A stretch of DNA of 64,000 nt. Source: Salinicoccus sediminis. GTDB taxonomy: Bacteria > Bacillota > Bacilli > Staphylococcales > Salinicoccaceae. A model generated the notes under the pieces. The model made no database searches. It saw only the letters and a program-made list of their open reading frames with translations, and was not told the origin of the DNA. Within the stretch, counting starts at the first letter, position 1, and each line of letters begins with the position of its first letter. Shown one piece after another: positions 24,044 to 34,601 of the stretch. The stretch lies in contig NZ_LAYZ01000001.1 in the NCBI RefSeq assembly GCF_000986795.1, positions 643,364-707,363 of the forward strand, in the 5' to 3' direction. Both the position numbers and the translations under genes were made by a program.

Positions 24044-25102
24044 ATGAAAAAGAAATTAGCTCCGATTGTCATTAGTTTCGGACTGATTGGCCTCGCCGGC
24101 TGCTCAGACGATAATGGAGGCGGAAACAGTGAAAATGGTGAAACGGAATTCGGCAATGTGCTCTCAACGAGTGATGCAGGGGATGTCACTACAGACGATA
24201 TCCTGAACCAGATAGGCACAAGCACGGTTGCAAACCAGACATTCCAGCTCACCCTCGATAATATCCTGAAAGACAAATACAGTGACGCAGTGGACACTGA
24301 ACAGATTGAGTCCCAGACAGATGAAGAGATTGAACAGATGGGCGGGGAGGAACAGTTCTCCATGGCACTTCAACAGCAGCAGCCCGGCATGACTGTTGAC
24401 AAATATAAGGAACAGCGCATAACAAACGCCTACCATGATAAGTTCTTCGAAGAGAAGTTTGAAGTGACGGATGAAAAGGCGATGGAGAATACAAGGGAAG
24501 CTTCGCATATACTTATTGCAGTGAAGGATGAAGAATCTGAAGAATCCGCACCGCAGCAGCAGCAGGCACCCCAAAGTGATTTGACTGATGAAGAGGCGAA
24601 GCAAAAAGCTGAAGACCTTAAAAAGCAGCTTGACGAAGGTGCCGATTTCGGAGAACTCGCCAAAGAAGAATCACATGATACCGGCAGTGCCGAAAATAAT
24701 GGCTCTCTCGGCTATGTCCAGAAAGGACAGATGGTCGAAGGCTTCGATAAAGCATTGTTCGAACTCGAAAAAGGTGAAGTTTCCGATGTGGTCAAATCAG
24801 AATTCGGCTATCACATCATAAAGCGCCATGATGAGGAAAACATCGAAGATGAACTGCCACAGATTAAAAAGCAGATGGTGAGCAAGGAGATACAGGAAAA
24901 CCAGGATAAAGTGCTTGAATACTACAAAGAAGTGCTCGAAGAGTATAATGCAGACTTCGAAAACGAAGACATCAGGACTTTCATCGAAGACACTTATCTG
25001 AACCCGGAATCCCAGCAGTCACCTGAGCAACCGACGACGGAACAGCCTGCAGAGGGCGAAGATGCTTCTGCAGAGGAATCCACTGAAGAAAACGCAGAAT
25101 AA
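24044..25102 (+). CDS. prsA: Foldase lipoprotein PrsA (parvulin)
   Basis: Extracytoplasmic peptidyl-prolyl isomerase of 352 residues that folds secreted proteins at the membrane-wall face. Lipobox LAGC with Cys20 after a short signal peptide. The PpiC/parvulin domain is at about 150-260 (EASHILIAV, GADFGELAKEESHDTG, LGYVQKGQMVEGF, FGYHIIKRHD). A 15-residue Gln/Ser-rich insert (SAPQQQQAPQ) sits in the parvulin domain after the first strand. The tail is low-complexity and acidic (Glu/Pro/Gln/Ala), longer than usual. Clients in this window could include the subtilisin and thermonuclease. Confidence 0.92.
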   Translation: MKKKLAPIVISFGLIGLAGCSDDNGGGNSENGETEFGNVLSTSDAGDVTTDDILNQIGTSTVANQTFQLTLDNILKDKYSDAVDTEQIESQTDEEIEQMGGEEQFSMALQQQQPGMTVDKYKEQRITNAYHDKFFEEKFEVTDEKAMENTREASHILIAVKDEESEESAPQQQQAPQSDLTDEEAKQKAEDLKKQLDEGADFGELAKEESHDTGSAENNGSLGYVQKGQMVEGFDKALFELEKGEVSDVVKSEFGYHIIKRHDEENIEDELPQIKKQMVSKEIQENQDKVLEYYKEVLEEYNADFENEDIRTFIEDTYLNPESQQSPEQPTTEQPAEGEDASAEESTEENAE

Positions 25103-25141
25103 CCAAAAACTGCCGCGGAAATTCCGCGGCAGTTTTTGGTT
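25101..25141. terminator. Bidirectional terminator prsA / yhaM
   Basis: AACCAAAAACTGCCGCGGAA / TTCCGCGGCAGTTTTTGGTT: near-perfect 20-base-pair stem with runs of A and T at its base, usable from both sides. Confidence 0.95.
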
Positions 25142-26092
25142 TCATTCAAATTTTTCCGGACGGTAGAACGCACGGTTCTCGAGCGGGAATATACGGTCGG
25201 TAAACGTCCCCTTATCCGTCTGGCTGGTGTGTTTGTCCATCATCATCATGCGGGCATCGATGTTGTCTATGAAATGCAGGATCTCCGCCTCTTTGATCAT
25301 AGGCTGCTTTGGAGAACCGTATTCAAGTTTACCATGATGGCTCAGTATCAGGTGCTTCAGGAGCATGACTTCCTCGCCTTCGATGTTCAGTTCATCGGCC
25401 ACGCGTGTAATTTCATCATTTGCTATCACAATATGGCCGATGAGATTCCCTTCCACGGTATAGGTGGTACCCACCGGGCCGGTCAGCTCCTTCACCTTGC
25501 CGATATCGTGCAGGATGATCGCACTGTACAGAAGGCTCCGATTCAGGGACGGATATATGTCACAGAGTGCTTCTGCCGTCCTGAGCATATAGTGGACATG
25601 GTATGCGAGTCCTGAGACGAAGTCATGATGGTTTGTCATGGCTGCCGGGAATGTCAGGAACTCCCTGCCATATTTATTAAGAAGCTGACGGACAATCCTC
25701 TGGAGACTGCCGTTTTCAATCTTGATCACATAATCCATTATGCTTTCATAAAGTGCGTCTTCGTCCATCGGCGCTTTTTCGACAAAATCTTTGGGATTGA
25801 GACCGTCCTCTTCTTTAGCTGTTCTGAAAGTCGCTATTTTCATCTGTCTCTTATTGCGGTAGTCGATGACGTCGCCTTTGACTTTGATCAGTGTTTCAGG
25901 CTTCAGCACCTCCATATCCTCTTTTGAAACTGTCCACAGTTTCGCTTCGATTTCTCCCGTACGGTCCTGGAGGAATAGAGTCATATAGGGTTTCCCCTGC
26001 GTGGTCACTCCCTGCTGGCTCCTTTTTATCAGGTAGAAAGTTTCCACGCTGTCCCCCGGCTTAAGCTTTGATATATTATTAATCAGAGCCAC
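25142..26092 (-). CDS. yhaM: 3'-5' exoribonuclease YhaM (OB + HD domain)
   Basis: Exoribonuclease of 316 residues. N-terminal OB-fold for RNA binding (about 1-95, with [18 protein letters not shown]), then an HD domain with LHDIGKV and [15 protein letters not shown] supplying metal ligands. Known as CBF1 or YhaM in staphylococci; trims RNA 3' ends. Start is GTG at 26092, one base after the yhaN stop, with only a weak ribosome site, so translation is probably coupled. Last gene of yhaO-yhaN-yhaM. Confidence 0.92.
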   Translation of the reverse strand: MALINNISKLKPGDSVETFYLIKRSQQGVTTQGKPYMTLFLQDRTGEIEAKLWTVSKEDMEVLKPETLIKVKGDVIDYRNKRQMKIATFRTAKEEDGLNPKDFVEKAPMDEDALYESIMDYVIKIENGSLQRIVRQLLNKYGREFLTFPAAMTNHHDFVSGLAYHVHYMLRTAEALCDIYPSLNRSLLYSAIILHDIGKVKELTGPVGTTYTVEGNLIGHIVIANDEITRVADELNIEGEEVMLLKHLILSHHGKLEYGSPKQPMIKEAEILHFIDNIDARMMMMDKHTSQTDKGTFTDRIFPLENRAFYRPEKFE

Positions 26093-26093
26093 C

Positions 26094-29021
26094 TCATTTC
26101 ACTTTTTCTTTTAGTTTTATCGTCTGCTGGGAAGGTATCGAACTGTCAAGATTACAAGTAAAGTACAACACCTGATCCGTCACTTCATTGCGGAGATAAT
26201 CCATGATGATTTTCTTGCGTTCCCTGTCGAAATGTACAAAGGCATCATCTATGATGAGGGGAAGCTGGTAGTAGCCCTTGAGTGCTTTGATCAGGCTCAG
26301 TCTGAGACTGATGTACAGCATTTCCTTGGTGGACTGGGAAAGCTCGAGCGGATGGAACAGCTGCCCGTTGCTGTGCCTTACTTTGATGCCGTCCTCATCG
26401 TAGATCACATTGATGTATCTTCCGCGCGTCACACTTTCAAAAATGGACCTTGCCTCCTCTATGACGATCGGCAGACGCTCATCCTTGATCGCTTTGATGT
26501 GGGTTTCAATCAGTATGCGTATATAGTTCAGGGACATATACTCGCGGGAGAGGCCCTGAATCTGATTTTTGCGCATTTCAAACATATGATTGAGTTCACT
26601 GAGCTTACCGTCGCTTTCGAGGCCTGCGATTTCAGAGTTGATTTCCGCAAGCGCCTTCTGCTCATGCTGGATCTTACTGTTGAACTCCTCGATCTGAGTT
26701 GAAATATTCTCTTCTTCCTCTTTCAGGTCGGCTAGCAGGAAGCGGGACAGTTCATTTCTTGAATCATAGTCGAAATGTTCTTCATCAAGTTTCGTAGTCA
26801 GTTCTTTGAACTTTGCGACATTGTCATGATATTCTTCATGTTTCCTCGCGTAATAGTAATACTCTTCCTCGTCTTCCGCATCCACATATTCAAGCAGTTT
26901 TCGGACTTCCTGTGCAGAGACGGAATTCCTTTCTTCCAGAACGTTGATTTCATTTTCGAGCAATTTGATCTGGTCGTCCAGCCTTGTATAATGCGACTGG
27001 TCCTTGTACATTTTTGAAACCGTGCTCTTTATATCATAAAAGATGCTGCTCTCATCATATTGGATATCCATTGAAGAAATATCATTTTTCACTTCAGTCT
27101 TGAATTCCCGAAGTTCTTTTTGGATATTGTCGATCTCAAGTTTGTGTCTGTTGATCTGATTGCGTTTCTGTTTGATCTCCCGGATCGTGTGGATGGCATC
27201 CACGATATATTTGTTTTCAATATCCGGGTTTACCCTGAGATTCTTTTTCACATTGAGCAGATCGGTGTTGAGGGAGTCATTAAGCGCTTCTTTTACGGAA
27301 AGTGCCTCCTTCATCTCTTCAAGCTTCACATTGGAAGAGATCCGCTTTGTGTTCTGGGTCTTCAGGTCCATTTTCAGATCCCTTGCATCATTGATGTCAA
27401 AGTCTACATCATTGTTCCGTCTGATTGTATCGATGATGTCCTCGAGCTCGCGCACTTCCTTCTGGTAGTCCGTCTTCAGTGATTCATCCTCTTTCTGGTT
27501 GGTGAGCATGAGCAGCAGCAGGGTAACGATGCCGATGGCTGCAAATACACCGCCCATCAGCCAGTTCGACGAGAACAGATAATAGATGCCAATCAGAAGT
27601 GCGATGACACTGATCCCGATGATGAGGACGGACTGCCCTCTTTTGACTTTGTTCCTCTCGCGCTTTTCCCGCTCATAGTCCTTCTCAATCAGCTTGAACA
27701 TCTTCTCTTTCTCTTTCAGTTCATACTCTCGGTCCATCAGCTCTTTTTTGATGCGCAGCCGTTCTTCGCCGATCTGTGAATCTTCAAGATGTTCAATATC
27801 CTGGTCAAGCTGTCTGATATCGGACTTCAGGTGGTCTATCTCCCTGATCAGATACTGCTCTTCAAGTACTGCCTCATCCAGTTTTGAAAGAAGCGTCTGG
27901 ACGGATTCCTTGACGATATTGGAGTCATCCACATCATCGTGTTCCTGCTGCCAGCCGATATCCTTCTGAAGATTATGGATATCATCCCCGAGAGTTTCAA
28001 CAGCTGTATTGAGGCGGGTGACTTCGAGCTTCTTCTGTTTGATATCCGGTTCCCTCTTCTGGATTCTTTCAAGACAGGCAAGGTGCTCTTTATCAGGCAG
28101 ATCTATCAATGAAATTTCGTTCTTCAGTGATTTCAGTTTTTCCGCCCTTAATCCGATATCCCTCTGAATCTGCTGGCTCTGGTTTTTCAGGCCTTCATAC
28201 CTTTCCACCCCCTGTTCAGGGAACATGACAGGTTCTATGTTGAGTTTGTCTTCGAGCGACTTCCATACTTTGATATCAGAGTGATACATGACTTCCTTCA
28301 TCTTCTGTTTCCTGATGGTTTCAAGCTGATGCAGGGCATTCTTCTTTGCATTCAGGCTTTCTTCGGTCTTAGACTGCTCATTGATGAGCGTCTTATACCT
28401 TTCTTCGTGCTGTTCGAGGTTTTTGATCTTTTCATTCACGTCTGCGATTTCTTCAAGCTCCTGGTTGACCTTCGGATTGATGCCATTCTTTTTATAGATT
28501 GATTTGAGTTCTGCATCGATCGCACTCAGCATTTCATCATATTCATGTGACCCGAGGGCCCCGGCGCGGAGAAGGTATTCCTGAAGCTTGTCTTCGGTCA
28601 TATTTTTATGGATATCCTGCAGGCCGAGTACATCAAATGAGAATATCGACCGGTATGTCTTCTTGTCGATGAAGTTCAGTTTCTTGACCAGCCAGTCCTC
28701 GCTTCTCACAGTACCGTCATGGAAGTATATCTTCACATCACCCTGTACCTTCCCCTTGATGCGCTCTATCTCAACCGGCCCCGGTTCATCGGGGAATTGG
28801 ACCGTCAGCTTCCCCCCGTACAGATTATGCATACGGGGCTCCCTTCTCGGTTCCTGTTCCTTCCTCGTCGGAAAACCGAACAATATTGAATGGATGAAGG
28901 ACTGCATAGTTGATTTGCCCGCTTCATTCTCACCGAATATCTGGACAAACTTCTGGTTTGTATTGAGTTCCGTTTCTGTAATCTTGCCGTATCCGTATAT
29001 ATTCAACGATATGATCTTCAT
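26094..29021 (-). CDS. yhaN: SbcC/Rad50-like ATPase YhaN
   Basis: Large SMC-like ATPase of 975 residues. Walker [13 protein letters not shown] lies at about 29-40; two long coiled-coil arms follow; Walker [12 protein letters not shown] is near residue 920. Around residues 458-508 there are two adjacent hydrophobic segments ([37 protein letters not shown]), the mark of YhaN as opposed to soluble SbcC. The coiled-coil tip is therefore likely to be inserted in the membrane. It works with YhaO as a nuclease complex. ATG 29021 lies 7 bases after yhaO. Confidence 0.88.
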   Translation of the reverse strand: MKIISLNIYGYGKITETELNTNQKFVQIFGENEAGKSTMQSFIHSILFGFPTRKEQEPRREPRMHNLYGGKLTVQFPDEPGPVEIERIKGKVQGDVKIYFHDGTVRSEDWLVKKLNFIDKKTYRSIFSFDVLGLQDIHKNMTEDKLQEYLLRAGALGSHEYDEMLSAIDAELKSIYKKNGINPKVNQELEEIADVNEKIKNLEQHEERYKTLINEQSKTEESLNAKKNALHQLETIRKQKMKEVMYHSDIKVWKSLEDKLNIEPVMFPEQGVERYEGLKNQSQQIQRDIGLRAEKLKSLKNEISLIDLPDKEHLACLERIQKREPDIKQKKLEVTRLNTAVETLGDDIHNLQKDIGWQQEHDDVDDSNIVKESVQTLLSKLDEAVLEEQYLIREIDHLKSDIRQLDQDIEHLEDSQIGEERLRIKKELMDREYELKEKEKMFKLIEKDYEREKRERNKVKRGQSVLIIGISVIALLIGIYYLFSSNWLMGGVFAAIGIVTLLLLMLTNQKEDESLKTDYQKEVRELEDIIDTIRRNNDVDFDINDARDLKMDLKTQNTKRISSNVKLEEMKEALSVKEALNDSLNTDLLNVKKNLRVNPDIENKYIVDAIHTIREIKQKRNQINRHKLEIDNIQKELREFKTEVKNDISSMDIQYDESSIFYDIKSTVSKMYKDQSHYTRLDDQIKLLENEINVLEERNSVSAQEVRKLLEYVDAEDEEEYYYYARKHEEYHDNVAKFKELTTKLDEEHFDYDSRNELSRFLLADLKEEEENISTQIEEFNSKIQHEQKALAEINSEIAGLESDGKLSELNHMFEMRKNQIQGLSREYMSLNYIRILIETHIKAIKDERLPIVIEEARSIFESVTRGRYINVIYDEDGIKVRHSNGQLFHPLELSQSTKEMLYISLRLSLIKALKGYYQLPLIIDDAFVHFDRERKKIIMDYLRNEVTDQVLYFTCNLDSSIPSQQTIKLKEKVK

Positions 29022-29028
29022 ATACCCA

Positions 29029-30213
29029 CTACTTCCTCATAAGCATTTTAAGGCGTTCTTCGCCCTCATCCAGCAGATCTTCCTGCTCCAGTTCCTGGAT
29101 AGGCAGGAGATAGCGGTTAAGCCTCGGATCCATGTACATTGAATTGACAGCCTCTTTGAACAATGTGTCATTGGATGAATAACTTGCCTTTATGTCATTG
29201 AGCAGTGCTATGCTGTCCTGGTTCATGTACTTGAGATGCAGATTGTCGATCCATACAAAATCCTTGAGATCCCTCTCGTCTTCCTTAAGAAGTTCGATGA
29301 CTTCATTGAAATCCGGTTCCGAGATGATTTCATCACCATCATGGTAAAGTGTCAGCTGTATAATCTGTTTCCCTTTCTCCCTGAGCCTGTGCTTGAATTC
29401 CACTATCGACTGGTAAAGATCCTGCTTATTGAGGGAAGAGACATCAAGTGTATATTCAGAGAAGATGATGTCCTGGACAGGGATGAACTTCGTGTCGAGG
29501 TATACATCGTCCCCCGACACGTAGATGAATCCTTTCTCCCCGTATTCATTTTTATGCCGTCCCTGTATATTTCCCGAATACTGGATCGGCGGCAGATCAC
29601 TCAGCTGTTCGCGCTGATGGATGTGGCCGAGCGCCCAGTAATGATAGAGTTTCTGATTCAAATTTTCGAGGTTGAACTCCGTATACCTTTCCTGCCTGTA
29701 GCTTCCTTTGGAATACGTGCCGTGCAGGAGGCCGATATGGATGCCTTCATTCATCGTGTTGACCGGATAGCTGTCCAGCTTGTTTTCATAGGAGTCATCA
29801 AGGAAATAGCTGAAACCGTGCAGGAAGATCCTTTCACCTTTCGAACTGATCATCTCATATGTTTCTACATTCTCTTTAAATACAGTAACATTATCCGGCC
29901 ATACAGTTTTAAAACCATCCGTCAGAGGATCATGGTTGCCGTGGATGACATAAGCGAAAATACCATTTTCCTTGAGCCTGTCGAACTGCCGCTTCATGAA
30001 TATTTCCGATTTTAACGTACGGTTCGCCTTATCGAAAACATCACCGGCTATTACAATGAAATCCACTTTGTTTTCTATGGCGAAATCGATCATTCTTTCA
30101 ACGCTTTTATATGTGCTGTCCATCAGAGCATTCAGGATTCCGCCCGGCATCCTTGTTCTGGATTTGAAAGGGCTGTCCAGATGCAGGTCTGCACAATGTA
30201 TGAATTTGACCAT
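29029..30213 (-). CDS. yhaO: SbcD/Mre11-like exonuclease YhaO
   Basis: Metallophosphoesterase nuclease of 394 residues. Motifs: FIHCADLHLDSPF (metal), GDVFDKANR, GNHDPLTDG, and GHIHQREQ. It partners YhaN in a likely DNA end-processing complex analogous to SbcCD. Start ATG 30213 has AGGTGA upstream; starting at 30234 would add seven residues upstream of that site. First gene of the three-gene unit, with a terminator of the previous gene ahead of it. Confidence 0.9.
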   Translation of the reverse strand: MVKFIHCADLHLDSPFKSRTRMPGGILNALMDSTYKSVERMIDFAIENKVDFIVIAGDVFDKANRTLKSEIFMKRQFDRLKENGIFAYVIHGNHDPLTDGFKTVWPDNVTVFKENVETYEMISSKGERIFLHGFSYFLDDSYENKLDSYPVNTMNEGIHIGLLHGTYSKGSYRQERYTEFNLENLNQKLYHYWALGHIHQREQLSDLPPIQYSGNIQGRHKNEYGEKGFIYVSGDDVYLDTKFIPVQDIIFSEYTLDVSSLNKQDLYQSIVEFKHRLREKGKQIIQLTLYHDGDEIISEPDFNEVIELLKEDERDLKDFVWIDNLHLKYMNQDSIALLNDIKASYSSNDTLFKEAVNSMYMDPRLNRYLLPIQELEQEDLLDEGEERLKMLMRK

Positions 30214-30272
30214 TCGTCTCACCTGACTTTTCATAAAATCATTTATGTATAGTATACCAAAAAACAGAAAAG

Positions 30273-30297
30273 AAAGAGGCCTGTAACAGACCTCTTT
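30273..30297 (-). terminator. Terminator of the YlbF-family gene
   Basis: Minus strand AAAGAGG...CTG / CAG...CCTCTTT with a mismatch, followed by a T-rich tract. Confidence 0.65.
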
Positions 30298-30302
30298 CCA
30301 TA

Positions 30303-30659
30303 TTAATTTTGATTCTCGAGACCGTAAAGTTCTTCAATCGGTTTCATGATCACTCTATTGAGATCCTGAATCAGCTGGCTCATTTTCTGTTCTGCTTCCA
30401 TCAACGATTTGATGTTTTCATCTTTCTCAATATCTTCAGCAGATTTCTGTGCTTTCTGGACTTCCTCTTCCTGGATTTCCTCACCCTGCATCTGCTTTTG
30501 CTGAAGGTTCATCTGGATCTCCCTGAATTCATCAAAAAGTGCTTTTGATTCAGGATTTTCATTTACTTTGCCGTAGAACTCCTTCATATTCTGGAATTCT
30601 TCAGATTGACGGAGTGCACTCTCAAGTGCGTTCGCCTGATCATATACGTTGACTGTCAT
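30303..30659 (-). CDS. yheA: YlbF/YmcA-family protein (YheA-like)
   Basis: All-helical protein of 118 residues with a YlbF-type pattern: [20 protein letters not shown] near the N-terminus, then [20 protein letters not shown] and a C-terminal helix [19 protein letters not shown]. Relatives YlbF, YmcA and YaaT assist RNase Y in Bacillus; YheA itself has no firm role. AAGGAG precedes the ATG. It follows the DUF445 gene by 55 bases, and that pair (yheB-yheA) is conserved in bacilli. Confidence 0.85.
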   Translation of the reverse strand: MTVNVYDQANALESALRQSEEFQNMKEFYGKVNENPESKALFDEFREIQMNLQQKQMQGEEIQEEEVQKAQKSAEDIEKDENIKSLMEAEQKMSQLIQDLNRVIMKPIEELYGLENQN

Positions 30660-30714
30660 TAGTTTAAAACTCCTTTTTACACAAGATATAACTACTGTAA
30701 CACACTTGACCCTG

Positions 30715-31845
30715 TTATAAAAAGGCTACGATGATTCCCTGAAAAACTCCTATGATGCCGCCCAGAACGAACCCCAGCACTTTGATCATCTTGAATTCCT
30801 TATCTGCAATATCAAGGACCAGTTTTTCAATGTAGCTCAGTTCAAAACTGTCGATCTGCTTTTTTATCACCTGTGCGAGATGCAGCTTTTCAAATATCCT
30901 GCCGGTATTGCGCCCGAGGTATTCCACAATGTTATCAAGCAGCCTGTACTTGCCACGCTCTTTGAAGGATTCGAACATTTCCGGATTGAAGTCGGCAATC
31001 GGCCGATCCAGGATCGCATCGATATTAATGCGCTCCTTCAGTATATCCGAGACACTCTCTAAAAGTCTGTCCCTGTCCCTTTCACTCAGCAGCTCACTGA
31101 GTTCATATGCCTTTATCCTCGCGTACTCTTCTTCTATGATCCGGTTTTGTATATCTGTCATCTTGGGATGATGGATCAGTTTGATCAGTTCACTCTGAAT
31201 ATTTTCGACGATGGACTCCTTGCTCATGATATATTTGATCGATCTCGCAAGCTTTCCCCTGTTCTCTATAAATTCATCCGTCATTGTATAAAGGTCCCTG
31301 TAACCCTTCTCAGAGAGCAGATACTCTTTTACTTTCATCATCGCCTGCGGCTGGAGCGCTTCCACTTTGTCATCCATGGTTTTCAAAGCATCGGACGGAA
31401 TCAGTTCATGGACCTTCCTATGATAGAGCTTCCCCCCTTCGGATGACACTTTATCTTCGATTTCCCTGTTGAAGCTGTTGGCTATCTTATCGGACAGACC
31501 TTCGCTCAGCCGCTCCAGGAAATACCTTGGGCTCAGTCTTTCATGCTCAATGGTTTCAATCTGCTTATCTATGAACAGCATGATGAAATTTCTTGTTTCA
31601 GGACTCTCTATCTTTTTGATGAATACATCAGGTGTCAGAAGATGCCCTATAATTATGTTACCAAGTTTACCGGAAGCCTCTTCCCTCCGTCTCGGTATGA
31701 CACCCGGCGTAAACGGCAGCCTGCGCCCGAACAGGTATTTTGCCTCATATGGCCTGAACAGCATCTTGATTGCGAGTATGTTGGTCAGCCCGCCGATGAA
31801 TGAACCGACGATTCCCATGAAAATTATCATTGTCACTGCATTCAA
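30715..31845 (-). CDS. DUF445 membrane protein (YheB-like)
   Basis: Protein of 376 residues with a transmembrane segment at each end: [20 protein letters not shown] (about 7-26) and [18 protein letters not shown] at the C-terminus. A conserved [20 protein letters not shown] follows the first. The long middle is helical and charged. Function of DUF445 is unknown. Translation starts at TTG (31845) with GGAGGGG about 8 bases upstream. Confidence 0.85.
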   Translation of the reverse strand: MNAVTMIIFMGIVGSFIGGLTNILAIKMLFRPYEAKYLFGRRLPFTPGVIPRRREEASGKLGNIIIGHLLTPDVFIKKIESPETRNFIMLFIDKQIETIEHERLSPRYFLERLSEGLSDKIANSFNREIEDKVSSEGGKLYHRKVHELIPSDALKTMDDKVEALQPQAMMKVKEYLLSEKGYRDLYTMTDEFIENRGKLARSIKYIMSKESIVENIQSELIKLIHHPKMTDIQNRIIEEEYARIKAYELSELLSERDRDRLLESVSDILKERINIDAILDRPIADFNPEMFESFKERGKYRLLDNIVEYLGRNTGRIFEKLHLAQVIKKQIDSFELSYIEKLVLDIADKEFKMIKVLGFVLGGIIGVFQGIIVAFL

Positions 31846-31898
31846 CTATAACCCCTCCAAAGTATTGCCATTATCCGTGAATTGCCCCTGGATAAAAG

Positions 31899-31920
31899 AA
31901 AAGCACCTTCCGGTGCTTTT
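31899..31920. terminator. Hairpin between the XRE regulator and the DUF445 gene
   Basis: AAAAGCACC / GGTGCTTTT, 9-base-pair stem with a TTCC loop. On the minus strand it follows the regulator gene. Confidence 0.7.
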
Positions 31921-31931
31921 ATGAAAATATA

Positions 31932-32387
31932 TTAAACCGGCTGCAGATCTGTCTGTCTCATGAAGAACGTACGAATTTCACGCTCGATATACGAGGCATG
32001 AACCGGATGATTGTCAGGGTCAATGACCCTGTATATATTATTACTTTTATTGAATTCCAGACTGTAACCATTTTTCCTCTCGATTTCTTCCCAGTAGACC
32101 GCTTCTGCTTCATAGTTCGGGTACACACAGTGACCTCTTGATATCACCTGTGCAAGCTCGAGCGGGTCTCCGCCGAAAGTATTTGTGAGCACTTCGCTCT
32201 CTCTGAACAATGCACACAATGAAATGCAGGTGGTCCAATTTGGCAGGATGCGTTCTTTCTCTATTTGTACGAGCGTCTTCTTTGAGAGCCCGATAGTATG
32301 ACTCATGGAGTCCTGTGTATAACCTGCTTCAGTCCTGACCATTTTGAACTTGGACTGCAGTATCTCAGTAAAATCCTGTTTATCCAT
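31932..32387 (-). CDS. XRE-family transcriptional regulator
   Basis: DNA-binding protein of 151 residues. Helix-turn-helix at about 12-65: FKMVRTEAGYTQDSMSHTIG then SKKTLVQIEKERILPNW. The C-terminal half (YEAEAVYWEEIERKNGYSLE, HASYIEREIRTFF) is unknown to me and may bind a ligand. The start ATG has GAAAGGAAG upstream. It stands alone between terminators, so no target is obvious; autoregulation is possible. Confidence 0.8.
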   Translation of the reverse strand: MDKQDFTEILQSKFKMVRTEAGYTQDSMSHTIGLSKKTLVQIEKERILPNWTTCISLCALFRESEVLTNTFGGDPLELAQVISRGHCVYPNYEAEAVYWEEIERKNGYSLEFNKSNNIYRVIDPDNHPVHASYIEREIRTFFMRQTDLQPV

Positions 32388-32480
32388 TTCTTTCTTCCTT
32401 TCAAATCTGCCTTATATATTGTAATATTCCAATGCTATAATAATACACTTTTAATATAATAATATATTTCGGCAAAAAAT

Positions 32481-32530
32481 AAAAGGGGCATGCATCATTA
32501 TTCATCAAGTGTTCATGATGCGCCCCTTTT
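32481..32530 (-). terminator. Terminator of the symporter gene
   Basis: Minus strand AAAAGGGGC / GCCCCTTTT stem extended by CATCA/TGATG, followed by TATTTTTT. Confidence 0.85.
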
Positions 32531-32554
32531 AGTTATTCATTTGTTATAGTTCCA

Positions 32555-33859
32555 TCAAGCGTTTGGCTTGGTGCTTTCCAAACCTTTTTTCTCTTCCTTG
32601 ACATCCTGCTGATGGTCAAGGACAGTTGCAATCGCTGCATCACCTGTGATGTTCGTCATCGTCCGTGTCATATCAAGCAGACGGTCGATACCGATGATGA
32701 TACCGATTGCCGCCGGATCGAGTCCGACCGCTGTAAGCACCATGGCGAGCATAACCAGGCCGACACCTGGAACACCGGCGGTGCCGATACTCGCGATTGT
32801 AGCGATGATGACCACCGTAACCATCTGCATTAGTGTCAGATCGATTCCCGACAGCTGGGCGATGAATACGGTCGCAACCCCCTGCATAATCGATGTTCCG
32901 TCCATGTTGATTGTTGCACCGAGAGGCTGTACGAAACTTGAAATACCTTTACGGATTCCAAGACGCTTCTGGGCAGTCTCCATGGAAATCGGCAGCACTG
33001 CGCTGGATGATGATGTACTGAAAGCCACACCCATCGCCGGCGCGAACTGTTTGATGAACCAGATGAAACTCTTCTTGGCCATGAATTGAACCATGGAACC
33101 ATAGACGAGCGCCATATGGATGAAGAGAGCAGCAAGCACACAGACGAAGTACATGCCCAGCTGCTGGATGGCTCCGAAACCAGCCTGTGTAAAGGCTGTT
33201 GCAACGAGTCCGAATGCCCCGATCGCTGCAAAGTATTTCATGATGGCCATTACAATCCACATGACAACCTCATTGGCCTGTTCAAACAATTTGACGACAG
33301 CACCAATCTTATCTTTGACAGAAATCATCGCGATACCGACGAAAATGGCAAATGCAATGATCTGCAGCATATTGTCAGTCGCCATGGCATCGAAAATATT
33401 TGTCGGAATGATATTGATCAGTGTCTGGTCGAATGTCTGCTCTATAGCAGCACCGGTTTCCCCGCCTTCGAGTTCGGTGTCGCGGTATTCTGAAACTTCG
33501 TCCGAATCCAGCAGCTCTGCCTGCCCTGCGCCCGGCCGTACAACAGTTGCCAGGACTATCGCAATTGTAATGGCAATCGCTGTCGTTACAAGATAGAATC
33601 CAAGGGTTTTAATGCCAAGGCTCCCGAGTGTTTTCGGGTCGCCTACGTTATAGACACCAAGCACAATGGATATGAACACTACAGGAACAACCATCATGAA
33701 GATCATGTTCAGGAATAATTGCCCGATTACGTTGAATATGTATTGATCAATCCATTGTACCCAGGCCTGGTCCCCCATGGGACTTAGAATTGAACCTATT
33801 GTGATACCTAAAATCAAACCTAATACGATATACAGAGTCAATCTGTTACCGACTTTCAT
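32555..33859 (-). CDS. Dicarboxylate/amino acid:cation symporter (DAACS)
   Basis: Secondary transporter of 434 residues for glutamate, aspartate or C4-dicarboxylates driven by Na or H. The re-entrant loop motif STSSSSAVLPISME, the cation/substrate motif INMDGTSIMQG and the C-terminal helix with DRLLDMTRTMTNITGD are typical of GltP/GltT/DctA. Eight membrane helices are visible. Start ATG 33859 has six G 5 bases upstream; the ATG at 33910 has none. Substrate cannot be assigned from sequence alone. It is downstream of airSR but separated by about 100 bases. Confidence 0.92.
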   Translation of the reverse strand: MKVGNRLTLYIVLGLILGITIGSILSPMGDQAWVQWIDQYIFNVIGQLFLNMIFMMVVPVVFISIVLGVYNVGDPKTLGSLGIKTLGFYLVTTAIAITIAIVLATVVRPGAGQAELLDSDEVSEYRDTELEGGETGAAIEQTFDQTLINIIPTNIFDAMATDNMLQIIAFAIFVGIAMISVKDKIGAVVKLFEQANEVVMWIVMAIMKYFAAIGAFGLVATAFTQAGFGAIQQLGMYFVCVLAALFIHMALVYGSMVQFMAKKSFIWFIKQFAPAMGVAFSTSSSSAVLPISMETAQKRLGIRKGISSFVQPLGATINMDGTSIMQGVATVFIAQLSGIDLTLMQMVTVVIIATIASIGTAGVPGVGLVMLAMVLTAVGLDPAAIGIIIGIDRLLDMTRTMTNITGDAAIATVLDHQQDVKEEKKGLESTKPNA

Positions 33860-33967
33860 AAAATCCCCCCATAACTTTGAAAGTGCTTGTCTCATTATAA
33901 GACTATACATTCATATTTGTAAACTGATATTTTGTAACCGTTTACCCTGTTGACCTGTAAGGATCGG

Positions 33968-34600
33968 CTAAAACTCCACAATGTTGTATTTGATGGCATA
34001 GATTACCGCCTGCGTCCTGTCTGAAACTTCCAATTTATTCAGTATGTGGCTCACATGTGTCTTTACTGTTTTCTCACTGACAAACAGCGCTTCGCCTATT
34101 TCCTTGTTCGATTTCCCTTTGACGATCTCTTTCAGCACTTCCAGCTCCCGGGCAGACAGCTCATTTTTTTCGTGTGGCATATCGCCCTCCCTGTCAATCA
34201 CTTCCAGAATATTGGGATGGATGACTTTTTCCCCTTCTATCACGCTTTTGATGGATGCTATCAGTTCCTCCGCTTCCATTTCCTTTATGATATACCCATC
34301 AGCCTGGGCGGCAAAAACTGGCCGTATATACTCCTCGCTCGTATAGCTTGAGAGTACGAGCACCTTGATGTGCGGGTACTGTGCTTTTATCCGCCTTGTC
34401 ACTTCGATGCCGTCCATTTCAGGCATTACCAGGTCAAGCAGGACCAGGTCTACCTCCTCATGATCCGAGGACAGAAACTCCAGTGTCTCCGCACCAGTGC
34501 CGAAATCATCGACAACTCTTATATCATCTGTCGTGGAAAGCAGGAATTTCATGCCTTCCCGGACGATATGGTGATCATCCGTCATTATGATTTTATACAT
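33968..34600 (-). CDS. airR: NarL-type response regulator (AirR-like)
   Basis: Response regulator of 210 residues. Receiver domain 1-120 with phospho-acceptor Asp in LVLLDLVMPEMDG and switch residues VLSSYTSEEY; LuxR-type HTH at 145-205 (LSARELEVLKEIVKGKSNKE, then VKTHVSHILNKL). It starts one base after the kinase stop with AGGAG in the kinase end, so the two are coupled. In Staphylococcus aureus AirR controls redox, nitrate and cell-wall genes. Confidence 0.9.
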   Translation of the reverse strand: MYKIIMTDDHHIVREGMKFLLSTTDDIRVVDDFGTGAETLEFLSSDHEEVDLVLLDLVMPEMDGIEVTRRIKAQYPHIKVLVLSSYTSEEYIRPVFAAQADGYIIKEMEAEELIASIKSVIEGEKVIHPNILEVIDREGDMPHEKNELSARELEVLKEIVKGKSNKEIGEALFVSEKTVKTHVSHILNKLEVSDRTQAVIYAIKYNIVEF

Positions 34601-34601
34601 C

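Noticed and set aside
24044..25102. PrsA tail as a sortase or anchor signal
   Set aside because: No LPXTG motif or hydrophobic end; anchoring is by the lipobox.
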